Source: Paenibacillus sp. LHD-117
GTDB taxonomy: Bacteria > Bacillota > Bacilli > Paenibacillales > Paenibacillaceae
Direction: 5' to 3'
Length of the DNA: 64,000 nucleotides
Assembly: GCF_030929555.1 (NCBI RefSeq)
Contig: NZ_JAVFVT010000040.1
Span: forward strand, 1 to 64,000
The notes under the pieces were generated by a model, which did not search any database, was not told the origin of the DNA, and saw only the letters and a list, made by a program, of their open reading frames with translations. This document shows positions 1-7,807 of the stretch, piece by piece (positions within the stretch are counted from its first letter, which is position 1; the number at the start of each line of letters is the position of its first letter). The position numbers were made by a program, and so were the translations under genes.

Positions 1-126
1 TACATCGATTTTTACAACACTCGGCGGATGCACAGGAATCTCGGAAAACGCTCTCCCGCCGCATTCATGGCCTGGGCCAAAACGAAGCTGCCCGCAGAAT
101 TGGAACCATACAACCGAGTTGTGTAG
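1..126 (+). CDS. IS3-family transposase, C-terminal fragment (cut by window start)
   Basis: The first 41 codons, open from base 1 to a TAG at 124-126, encode the end of a DDE integrase-type transposase. The segment has the YIDFYNTRRMHRNLGKRSP pattern, followed by AAF, typical of the last part of the rve domain of IS3-family OrfB proteins (YN-R-H--LG--SP--F). The catalytic DDE residues lie before the window, so activity cannot be judged. I could not identify the right terminal inverted repeat of the insertion sequence in the following 100 bases. Family assignment rests on this short motif only. Confidence 0.75.
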   Translation, partial: YIDFYNTRRMHRNLGKRSPAAFMAWAKTKLPAELEPYNRVV

Positions 127-253
127 CCAAGAAAATGGACGAAAACTTGCGATATTTAAAGTAATACTGCAAGAAACCTTCTCTACATGGGCAAGTCTCC
201 GGATTTAGGGGGTCTAACCGGTTATTCGGCTCATTTTAATCGATTTGCATTTC

Positions 254-385
254 TAACGGAAGTTAGGGGCCTTATTTTGTTTTTTCACCTGAAAAATTGC
301 TATTTTTAGTAGAATAAGAGCTGAGAATTCCGTTAGAAATCCGATGAGGCTAATAATCGCATAATAAGAGCGCGGAGTTCCGTTA
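254..385. repeat. Intergenic palindromic repeat, TAACGGAA/TTCCGTTA boxes
   Basis: TAACGGAAG at 254 is answered by ATTCCGTTA at 327 and GTTCCGTTA at 377. Bases 249-261 and 328-340 are a perfect 13-base inverted repeat. The start-to-start spacing (73, then 50) is nearly that of the four-box elements at 26891 and 38646 (50/74/50). The expected leftmost box near 204 is not recognisable, so this copy seems decayed. The stretch 127-628 holds no gene I can support. Confidence 0.6.
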
Positions 386-439
386 GAGCATGGAATGGTC
401 ACATTAAAATCGGAGCGATCTACTTGTCACGTGTTTGTA

Positions 440-628
440 GGGGATGCACCACAGTATGGGATGCACCACAGCGCCTGCGCCCGCCGCCGCCTCCACTGCT
501 GCGCCCGCCCCGCAGCCGCTCCGCCGCGCCCTTCCTCTAGCGCGCCGCGCCCGCTGCCGCGTTCCACCGCCGCGCCCGCCGCTACCGCCGCCACGCCTTG
601 CTAGCGCGCCCGCCGCCACCGCTCCTTG
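440..628. other. GC-rich low-complexity stretch
   Basis: About 190 bases of imperfect CGCCCGCCGC-type repeats, with a tandem GGGATGCACCACAG pair at the left and two copies of CCTTGCTAGCGC at the right. It lies just beyond the stop codon of the GGDEF gene. Open frames through it are Pro/Ala/Arg-rich and look like composition artefacts. Confidence 0.5.
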
Positions 629-2203
629 CTAGCGCACAGCGCCCGCTGCTTCATGCAAGCAGACGCGGTTGCGGCCGCTCCGCTTCGCATTGTACAGCGC
701 CGCGTCCGCAAGCCGAAGCAGCGTCTCCAGGCTATCGCCGCTGGCTTCGGAGGTGGCGACGCCGAAGCTTGCCGTAACCGCGAGCATGCCGTGCGCCGGT
801 GACGAGAACGGCGTCGCGGCTAGCGCCGAACGCAGCTGCTCGGCCAGCTCTCCGGCCTGCTCGATCGTGACATCTCGAAGCGCGACGACAAATTCTTCGC
901 CCCCGTACCGTGCGAACAGCATGTCCGTCGCGAGAACGCCGAGGCAGACGTTAGCCGTGTGTATCAGTACTTTGTCGCCGGTCTCGTGGCCGTAAACATC
1001 GTTAAAGCCTTTGAAATGATCGATATCGAACAACACGATGGAGGTCGGACGTTCCCGAAGAGCGGCGAGATCGAGCTGCTCCTTGCTCCGGATCATAAAC
1101 TGAGTCCGGTTGCACAAGCCCGTCAAACCGTCGTAATACGCCATTCGTGTAAGCTGCTCTTCCAGCCTCTTCTGTTCCGTGACGTCGATGAGCATGAGCA
1201 AATCGCCGATCGGATCCCCGCCGCGCCCCCTCACGGTCGACAGCCGCGCTTGATAAACCGATAATTTTCCGCCGGTCTCCCACGCAAGCTCCATAATCGT
1301 CTCTTCTTCTCGTTTCATGCGAAGGCCCTGAAACGGCAGTCCGGTCAGGTTCTCCCATATATCGCCGAGTTTCTTGCCAAGAAGGTTTCTCCGCAAGGAC
1401 GGAATCATGCCGGTGGCCGACCGGTTGTAATCGATTAGCCGTCCGGCACGGTCCAGTACGATAACGCCTTCCTTCATGCTCTCGAAAATATTCTCCTTCG
1501 CGATGGGAACGATCATCAGCAAACGCGTGGAAAGGATGGCCCAAATATACAAGGCCGACGTGACGCTCAGTATAAAAGGAACGGGATCCATGCCATGCGG
1601 CGTTACGCCGATCAAATAGAGGAATGAACCGATCATCGGCAGGCATTGGCCGCAGATGAGCGTGAAGAGCTGTACCCGGAACGAATTTTTTGTGGACAGC
1701 CATTGCCGAAGAAGCAGAACGACGCCCGCCAGCAGGCAGCCGAAGGTATAGGCTCCGTGAACGATATACCATTGTCCGACAATGATGTCGGCCATCGGGG
1801 TCGGGGTATCCGGGCGCAGATAAACATCCTTATAGAAGAGATGGTGGCTGTCGTTGGTCGCGACAAGCAGCATCGTCACGGCCGGAATCGCGAACATAGC
1901 ATAGGCGAGCGCCGGCGGAATCCTTCTGTCGATATACCGGAGGACGAGCAGTAAGCCGACGACCGGAGCGAAGGCGATGCCGACGTACTCCACGACGCCC
2001 CACCGCTTGATCTCGGCCAAAGTTTCGCTGGCGAGCTCGAACGCAAAGGCGAAAATATAGACCGATTGCAAAGCCGTCCACCATACGAGGAGGCGAGCCT
2101 CGGGAAACTCCCGTCTTTTGAAAAATACATAGAGGCAAAGAAACGTGTTCAGCACGCCCGAGGTGGTGACCAGGGTAATATACGGCGTCAATTCTGACTG
2201 CAT
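629..2203 (-). CDS. Membrane-bound PAS-GGDEF diguanylate cyclase
   Basis: A 524-residue protein. Residues 1-230 hold about seven hydrophobic segments resembling the 7TM module of sensor kinases (HisKA_7TM). A PAS domain follows at about 235-350, starting near the ESMKEGVIVLDRAGRLIDYN pattern, and a GGDEF domain fills 358-520. The signature is RYGGEEF, a catalytically competent GGEEF form, so it should make cyclic di-GMP from two GTP at the membrane in response to an unknown signal. GGAGG lies about 10 bases before the ATG. It is transcribed away from the beta-helix gene and has no operon partner in the window. The C-terminus ends just before a GC-rich low-complexity stretch. Confidence 0.92.
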   Translation of the reverse strand: MQSELTPYITLVTTSGVLNTFLCLYVFFKRREFPEARLLVWWTALQSVYIFAFAFELASETLAEIKRWGVVEYVGIAFAPVVGLLLVLRYIDRRIPPALAYAMFAIPAVTMLLVATNDSHHLFYKDVYLRPDTPTPMADIIVGQWYIVHGAYTFGCLLAGVVLLLRQWLSTKNSFRVQLFTLICGQCLPMIGSFLYLIGVTPHGMDPVPFILSVTSALYIWAILSTRLLMIVPIAKENIFESMKEGVIVLDRAGRLIDYNRSATGMIPSLRRNLLGKKLGDIWENLTGLPFQGLRMKREEETIMELAWETGGKLSVYQARLSTVRGRGGDPIGDLLMLIDVTEQKRLEEQLTRMAYYDGLTGLCNRTQFMIRSKEQLDLAALRERPTSIVLFDIDHFKGFNDVYGHETGDKVLIHTANVCLGVLATDMLFARYGGEEFVVALRDVTIEQAGELAEQLRSALAATPFSSPAHGMLAVTASFGVATSEASGDSLETLLRLADAALYNAKRSGRNRVCLHEAAGAVR

Positions 2204-2371
2204 GATGGAGGCCCTCCAGTCGGGGTTAGTTAGGTCGAAAAAAGTCGAAATGTCGCTAAGACGGGACTTTCATCCATGGTATCATAGGTCGAGCGGTCGA
2301 TGTCAAAAATATGCACCGATGAGTCAAAATCGTTCACGGCGAGCAGCAATAGGTTCGATTAAACTAATTGT

Positions 2372-2385
2372 TGTAAGCGTTATCA
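2372..2385 (+). promoter_or_regulatory. cre box (CcpA operator)
   Basis: TGTAAGCGTTATCA matches every position of the Bacillus consensus TGWAANCGNTNWCA. It lies about 22 bases before the start of the secreted beta-helix gene, a position typical for carbon catabolite repression by CcpA. The match is seen in the sequence; regulation is inferred. Confidence 0.8.
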
Positions 2386-2407
2386 TTTATAAGGGAGGAA
2401 AATGATT

Positions 2408-4657
2408 ATGATGCAAGGTTTAACCAGGAACACGGCACTGTTGCTGGCGTGCTTGCTGCTGGCAAGCGTCTTTTACGCGTACCCGGGTCCCGAGAAAGCG
2501 AGTGCAGCGAATACGACGTATTACGTCGATTCGATCGGGGGCGACGACGCGAACGGCGGCACGACCCAATCCTCGCCATGGAAGTCGCTGGCCAAGGTGA
2601 ACGCAACGACATTCCAACCAGGCGATCGCATCTTGTTCCGCACGGATCGGGTCTGGACGGGCCAGCTGTGGCCGAAGGGATCCGGCGTATCCGGGAACCC
2701 GATCATCATCGACCAATACGGCGCGGGCAGCAAGCCGATCATTAACGGCGCGGGCACAACGTATCCCGTCAACGTGTCGGGGGCCGTCATGTTGTACAAC
2801 CAACAGCACTGGGAAATCAACAACCTGGAAGTAACGAATTATAGCACCACGGTGATCTCCGCGAGGGCCGGCATCTTGGCCTATAATAGTCAGGCAGGCG
2901 TCAATTCCCATATTTACGTGCGCGATTGTTACGTGCACGACGTCAACTCGAACGTTAACGGCAACAAAATAACGGGAGGCATTATCTTTTTCGGTACCCA
3001 TATCGACAAGGACGGCGTGGCGACGCTCGGCGTGCAAGCCGGGTTCAATGACGTGCTGGTCGAGAACAATCATGTGGCGAACGTGACCAAGGAAGGCATC
3101 CGGATCAAGTCTGACGCGGGCAACAACCAGTATCCGCGCATCAATACGGACATCGTATTCAGGGGTAACTTCGTGGAAGAGGTATTCGGCGACGGCATGG
3201 TGCTGGCGGAGGTGGCATCGGGCGCGCTGGCAGAATACAACATCATCAAGAATCATAGCAAGACGAACACCGCGAACTACGCGGGTCTCTGGACGCATTA
3301 TACGACGGGGGCGCTTATCCAATACAACGAAGTGTACGGCGGAACCGGCGGGTATAACGACGGCGAGGCGTTCGACTCGGATATTAACTGCGACGGCGAG
3401 GCGTTCGACTCGGATATTAACTGCGACGGCGACGTGTTCCAATACAACTACAGCCACGACAATTCCGGCGGCTTGCTGCTCGTCATGCCGAACGCGAAAA
3501 ATTTAAAATTCCGCTACAATATCAGCCAGAACGACGGTTACCGGTCGGGGCAAGAAATTTTCCATTATCCCAATAACGTCGCGAGCAATCAAATCTATAA
3601 CAACACGATCTATATCGGCCCTAGCGTAACAACGCAAATTTTCAAAAGGAGCGGCACGGCAACCGCCAAATTCTACAACAATATCATCAAAGCGGATGGC
3701 ACGGTGTCCGCGTTCGCGAGCTCGGGTACATGGAGCGCTTCGACGGAATTCCGGAACAACGGCTTTTATCCGGCATCCATCGCGGCTACGAACGGACCTG
3801 CTTCCCATCCCGGGCTCGTCTCGGCCGATCCGCTGCTTGTCGCCGCAGGGAGCGGCGGCTCGAATATCGACATGACGGACGCGAACCGGCTGCCCGGCTA
3901 TAAGCTGCAGAGCGCATCGTCGCTCATTAACAGCGGGATGTATGTGGGAAGCAACGGGGGCAAGGACTTCTGGGGCAACGCGCTGTATACGGGCAGCCCC
4001 GATATCGGCGCTTACGAATCCGACGTTGACGCGCCCGCCACGCTCAATATTCCGGCTGAAGCCGACAGCTACGTAAGAGATGGAGGGTACGCGGCTTCGA
4101 ATTACGGAACGGCTGCTTCCATGACGGTGAAGTCGGACGCAAGCGGATACGCAAGAAAGGCGTACGTCAAGGTTGACTTCGGCGGCTTTGCCGGAACGAC
4201 GGCGGAATCCGCCAAGCTCCGGTTATACGTATCGTCGGTGAACGCGGCGACGACGCGCACGGTCAGCCTGTACGGCACGACGGACGAGAATTGGACGGAG
4301 ACCGGCATTACCTGGAACAATGCCCCGGCCGGAACGACTTTCATCGGCAGCGCTGCAATCGGCAACACGGCAGGAGAATGGGTCGAATTCGACGTAACGG
4401 CTTACGTCAACGGCCAGATGGCCGATAAGCGGGTTTCGTTCCTGCTTGTCAACGAAGGACCGTTCGCTTCGACGGGCGACGTCTCGTTCGGGACAAGAGA
4501 AGCCGTCGGCATCGGTCCCGTGCTGGCGCTCTCCGGGGGCGGCGCGTCTTCGGCCGTGCGGATCGACGCGGGCGGCACGACCGCGTTCATGCGGCGGGCG
4601 GTAGATACATCGCAGCGGATCGTACCTTCTCGATTACCGTTACCGATGGCGAGCTGA
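2408..4657 (+). CDS. Secreted right-handed beta-helix protein with DNRLRE/CBM96-like domain, truncated C-terminus
   Basis: A signal peptide (hydrophobic LLLACLLLASVFYA, then Ala-rich cleavage zone) leads into YYVDSIGGDDANGGT, the usual opening of DUF1565/pectate-lyase-type beta-helix proteins. The helix runs to about residue 540 with many N-rich turns. Residues 548-705 form a DNRLRE/CBM96-like module (EADSYVRDGGYAASNYG). A VRIDAGG stretch after it is the start of a malectin-like module that breaks off; its end is found in another frame (see 4591-4722). Function is probably a polysaccharide lyase or plant cell-wall binding enzyme, with the substrate not readable. I chose ATG 2408 because the GGAGG at 2394-2398 is 9 bases away; ATG 2402 (3 bases) and 2411 are alternatives. 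A cre box lies upstream. Confidence 0.85.
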   Translation: MMQGLTRNTALLLACLLLASVFYAYPGPEKASAANTTYYVDSIGGDDANGGTTQSSPWKSLAKVNATTFQPGDRILFRTDRVWTGQLWPKGSGVSGNPIIIDQYGAGSKPIINGAGTTYPVNVSGAVMLYNQQHWEINNLEVTNYSTTVISARAGILAYNSQAGVNSHIYVRDCYVHDVNSNVNGNKITGGIIFFGTHIDKDGVATLGVQAGFNDVLVENNHVANVTKEGIRIKSDAGNNQYPRINTDIVFRGNFVEEVFGDGMVLAEVASGALAEYNIIKNHSKTNTANYAGLWTHYTTGALIQYNEVYGGTGGYNDGEAFDSDINCDGEAFDSDINCDGDVFQYNYSHDNSGGLLLVMPNAKNLKFRYNISQNDGYRSGQEIFHYPNNVASNQIYNNTIYIGPSVTTQIFKRSGTATAKFYNNIIKADGTVSAFASSGTWSASTEFRNNGFYPASIAATNGPASHPGLVSADPLLVAAGSGGSNIDMTDANRLPGYKLQSASSLINSGMYVGSNGGKDFWGNALYTGSPDIGAYESDVDAPATLNIPAEADSYVRDGGYAASNYGTAASMTVKSDASGYARKAYVKVDFGGFAGTTAESAKLRLYVSSVNAATTRTVSLYGTTDENWTETGITWNNAPAGTTFIGSAAIGNTAGEWVEFDVTAYVNGQMADKRVSFLLVNEGPFASTGDVSFGTREAVGIGPVLALSGGGASSAVRIDAGGTTAFMRRAVDTSQRIVPSRLPLPMAS
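3358..3423 (+). repeat. Exact 33-bp tandem duplication inside the beta-helix gene
   Basis: Bases 3358-3390 and 3391-3423 are identical, adding an 11-residue repeat (DGEAFDSDINC) in frame. It lengthens one turn region of the helix without breaking the reading frame. Perfect identity suggests a recent duplication or an assembly artefact. Confidence 0.9.
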
Positions 4658-4722
4658 ATCTGGATTTTGTCGCGAGCCTGGATAACGCGGTCATCTGCAG
4701 CATCGAAATCGTAAAACAATAG
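4591..4722 (+). pseudogene. Out-of-frame remnant of a malectin-like C-terminal module
   Basis: Read in the frame whose stop is TAG 4720-4722, this segment encodes RYIAADRTFSITVTDG followed by ELNLDFVASLDNAV and SIEIV, the normal ending of malectin-like carbohydrate-binding modules. The preceding gene supplies only the module's opening (VRIDAGG) in a different frame. About 110 residues seem to be missing between them. A deletion inside the module would both remove the core and shift the frame, giving the present gene a short unrelated tail. Confidence 0.65.
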
Positions 4723-4739
4723 AAAGAGAGGGATTTCGG

Positions 4740-5798
4740 ATGGGGATGAGCCCGGGCAAGAAGAGGCGGCTGCATCCTGTCGCCGCCGCGGTGCTTGCCG
4801 CAGTTGCCGCGGCTGCGGCGATTATATTCGTCGTAGCCGCGGCTTCCGACGGGACGGGGAACGAACGCGAGGCCGTCTTGGCTATTGGGGGAGAGTCTGT
4901 TTTTATGGACGAATTCATGTTATGGGCCAATGATTCCGTCGCCGAGGTATACGGTTACTTCCACGAGCGTTACGGTGCCGAGGACAACGCCGATTTTTGG
5001 ACGACGGCGTACGGCGGGGAAATTCCGATCGAGCGGTTGAAGGAACAGACGCTGGAGAAGCTGAAACGGATCAAAGCGGAACAAACCATGATGAAGCGGC
5101 TCGGCGTGCTCGAGGGTACGGACTACGAGTCGTTCCTCCGCCGATTCAAGGCGGAGAACCATCGAAGGGCGAAGGCGCTCGAGAAAGGGGAGCCGGTATT
5201 CGGCCCGAAGCAGCTGACGCTAAACATGTTTTTTCAGCACGAACATGAAGGGAACCGGATCGCGCTGCTTCGCCTCCTTGAACGGGAATGGTCCTTGACG
5301 GACGACGCATTGCAGCAAAAGTACGAGCAGCTGCGCCTATTGCCGGAGTATCGCGCCGCTGACGAGATCGATGCGGTACGGGTTGCGTTCCCGCCGGGCT
5401 ACTCGCCGATGCCGGAGGCTGTTATGCATGAGCTTGGGCAAGGGGCGTCGCCGGAACAACTTGTCTCTCTGCACCCGGATGCCGTCGCGGAGAAGCTGCA
5501 TTACGGCAAGGACAATCGAGCGGCCAAGGAAGGCGGAGACCCCTTCTATGAAGCGGCTTTGGAACAGCGGAGCGGCGAGTGGAGCGGCATTATCGAGGGC
5601 GGCGAAGGAAGGTACTCCCTGATGTTCGTTGAGTCCCGCAAAGTTGGCGAGCCAAAAAGCTTCGAGGAAATGAAGGAAACCGTCAAGGCCGTCGTGCTGA
5701 ACGAGCGGTACCAAGCCGCGGTAGCGGAAGAAGCCGGCCGGCTTGCGGTTATCGTCCATGAGGAAGCTTATCGACGAATTTCGGTCCGGGACCTGTAA
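4740..5798 (+). CDS. Membrane-anchored SurA/PrsA-like foldase homologue
   Basis: 352 residues with one N-terminal membrane segment at about 16-35 (Ala/Val-rich, preceded by KKRRLH), so the bulk should lie outside the membrane. The rest is charged and helical with a SurA N-like pattern (LAIGGESVFMDEF, then LKRIKAEQTMMKRLGV) and a tail resembling the end of parvulin proteins (GEPKSFEEMKETVKAVVLNE). I do not see a clear complete parvulin catalytic core, so isomerase activity is doubtful. It follows the secreted beta-helix gene and precedes the sugar permeases, which suggests help with folding of exported enzymes. AGAGAGG lies 7 bases before the ATG. Confidence 0.6.
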   Translation: MGMSPGKKRRLHPVAAAVLAAVAAAAAIIFVVAAASDGTGNEREAVLAIGGESVFMDEFMLWANDSVAEVYGYFHERYGAEDNADFWTTAYGGEIPIERLKEQTLEKLKRIKAEQTMMKRLGVLEGTDYESFLRRFKAENHRRAKALEKGEPVFGPKQLTLNMFFQHEHEGNRIALLRLLEREWSLTDDALQQKYEQLRLLPEYRAADEIDAVRVAFPPGYSPMPEAVMHELGQGASPEQLVSLHPDAVAEKLHYGKDNRAAKEGGDPFYEAALEQRSGEWSGIIEGGEGRYSLMFVESRKVGEPKSFEEMKETVKAVVLNERYQAAVAEEAGRLAVIVHEEAYRRISVRDL

Positions 5799-5905
5799 CG
5801 AACGCAAGGTAAAAATAGTGCACATTTAGGTACAAATCATTAGCGGCTATGTCCCTTCCGGTTGTCTATGATTATCTTAACTTTACAACATTGAGGTGAG
5901 AGATC

Positions 5906-6832
5906 ATGGCAGCCAAGATTCAGCAAGCCGGAGCGGAGCCGCGCAAGCCGTTCTGGACCAACAAGCGGAAGGAAGCGGCATTCGGTTTTCTGTTCATTGC
6001 GCCCGAGATTATCGGCATTCTGCTGCTCGGCGTGTTTTCGTTAGTATTCTCTTTGTACTTGAGCTTCACGGAATGGAATCTCGTCGGAGGCTTCGACGCG
6101 ATCAAGTTTATTGGCCTCGACAATTACGAGAAGCTGCTTCGCGACGAAAAATTTTACAAATCGTTATCGAACAACCTGCTCTACACGGTCATCACGGTGC
6201 CCGTCAGCATGGCTGCGGCGCTCGTGCTTGCCGTCATCATCCATTCGGCCGTCGTTGCCAAAGAGTTGTTCAAGGTCGTATTCTTCATTCCCTATATCGC
6301 GACGACGGTAGCGGTGGCCACCGTGTTCTCGGCGCTGTTCCATCCCTCGTTAGGCGTCGTGAACCAAGTCCTGATGACGTTCGGCGTCAGCGACCCGCCC
6401 AAGTGGCTGGGCAGCACGGATTTTGCCCTGTGGGCGATTATCGTCATTGCCGCATGGCAGGTAATCGGTTATAACATGATTATCTTCTTGGCGGGATTAA
6501 CGAGCATCCCGGACGAGCTATACGAGGCCGCCCAGATCGACGGCGCGGGGAGATTCCAGCAATTCGTGTCCATCACCATCCCGATGTTAGGGCCGACGAC
6601 GTTTTTCCTGAGCATCACGGCCATCGTATCCTCCTTCAAAGTATTCGACCTGATCGCGTTCCTGACGGAAGGCGGACCTAACAACGCCACGAACGTTCTT
6701 GTGTATTACCTCTATGAAGAAGGGTTCCAGAACTTCCGGATGGGCTACGCCTCGGCGCTGTCTTGGGCGTTGTTCGTCATCATCGCCGTTATCACCGCCA
6801 TTACGTGGCGCGCGCAGAAAAGCCAATATTAA
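5906..6832 (+). CDS. Carbohydrate ABC transporter permease (MalF/UgpA type)
   Basis: 308 residues with six predicted membrane segments and the family EAA loop (DELYEAAQIDGAGRFQQF), which contacts the ATPase. It should form a heterodimeric channel with the permease that follows 11 bases downstream, importing a sugar delivered by the lipoprotein encoded next. No ATPase gene is nearby; such importers usually share an MsmX-type ATPase encoded elsewhere. GAGGTGAG lies just before the ATG. The specific sugar cannot be read from the sequence. Confidence 0.93.
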   Translation: MAAKIQQAGAEPRKPFWTNKRKEAAFGFLFIAPEIIGILLLGVFSLVFSLYLSFTEWNLVGGFDAIKFIGLDNYEKLLRDEKFYKSLSNNLLYTVITVPVSMAAALVLAVIIHSAVVAKELFKVVFFIPYIATTVAVATVFSALFHPSLGVVNQVLMTFGVSDPPKWLGSTDFALWAIIVIAAWQVIGYNMIIFLAGLTSIPDELYEAAQIDGAGRFQQFVSITIPMLGPTTFFLSITAIVSSFKVFDLIAFLTEGGPNNATNVLVYYLYEEGFQNFRMGYASALSWALFVIIAVITAITWRAQKSQY

Positions 6833-6843
6833 GGGGGAGCACG

Positions 6844-7674
6844 ATGAAAAAAATACCGATCGTCAAACTGCTGGCTACCCTCTTCATGGGCGCGCTGGCC
6901 GTATTCTTCATGTCGCCACTGTTATGGATGTTATCCGCCGCCTCGAAGCGGGAAGCGGATGTGCTGACCTTCCCGATCGAGTGGATTCCGCGGCATTGGA
7001 ATATCGTCGAAAACTTCAAAACCGTCTGGATGGGCAACGTGCCGTTCGGTCTGTATTACCTTAATTCGCTTAAGCTTGCGATACTCATGACGTTCCTTAC
7101 GCTCATTTTCTCGTCCATGGCGGGTTTTGCGTTCGCGAAGCTAAACTTCCCGTTCAAGAACGGCTTCTTCGTCCTCTTGCTGTCGTTCTTCCTGATTCCG
7201 TCCGAATCGACCCTCGTGCCGAGATATATCCTGATCAAGTGGTTCGGGTTATACGATACGCATGAAGCGATCATTCTGATGGGCGCGTTCTCCATTCCGC
7301 TAACGTTTCTGATGCGGCAATTCGTCATCGGGATTCATAACGAATATATGGAGGCGGCCAAAATCGACGGCGCGGGATACTTCCGGATCTACTGGCAGAT
7401 GATTCTTCCCATGTCGAAGCCGATTCTGGCAACGGTAGGCATCTTGAAATTCCTGTGGACCTGGAACGATTACCAGAATCCGCTGATCTTCCTGATCAGC
7501 AAGCCGCTCTACACCGTTACGCTCGGCTTGCAGTCGTTCTCCGATCAATACGGGACGAGCTACGCCGCGATCATGATGGCCGCCGTGTCGACGATCGTGC
7601 CTATCCTGCTTATCTTTGTCCTCTTGCAGAAGCAGGTGATCAAAGGAATCACGGTCGGCGGCGTGAAAGGGTGA
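6844..7674 (+). CDS. Carbohydrate ABC transporter permease (MalG/UgpE type)
   Basis: 276 residues starting MKKIPIVKLL, with six membrane segments and the EAA loop (NEYMEAAKIDGAGYFRIYWQ). It pairs with the upstream MalF-type protein. The start at 6844 follows AAGGGGGAGC at a good distance; an in-frame upstream ATG at 6763 lies inside the preceding gene and is unlikely. The C-terminal KGITVGGVKG is typical of the subfamily. Confidence 0.93.
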   Translation: MKKIPIVKLLATLFMGALAVFFMSPLLWMLSAASKREADVLTFPIEWIPRHWNIVENFKTVWMGNVPFGLYYLNSLKLAILMTFLTLIFSSMAGFAFAKLNFPFKNGFFVLLLSFFLIPSESTLVPRYILIKWFGLYDTHEAIILMGAFSIPLTFLMRQFVIGIHNEYMEAAKIDGAGYFRIYWQMILPMSKPILATVGILKFLWTWNDYQNPLIFLISKPLYTVTLGLQSFSDQYGTSYAAIMMAAVSTIVPILLIFVLLQKQVIKGITVGGVKG

Positions 7675-7807
7675 CGGGAATGGCGGCGGTAGGACAGAAT
7701 TGTGCACGAAGAGAGCAAAATCGTTCACACCGGAATCGGCCGCCAGCCCCTACAATCAAGTTGTCAGCGATTTCCTAATCAAACGAATCCATAGGGGGAA
7801 CTTCAAA

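Noticed and set aside
395-632. Small Pro/Ala-rich frames on both strands
   Set aside because: They are produced by the GC-rich low-complexity stretch and lack ribosome sites.
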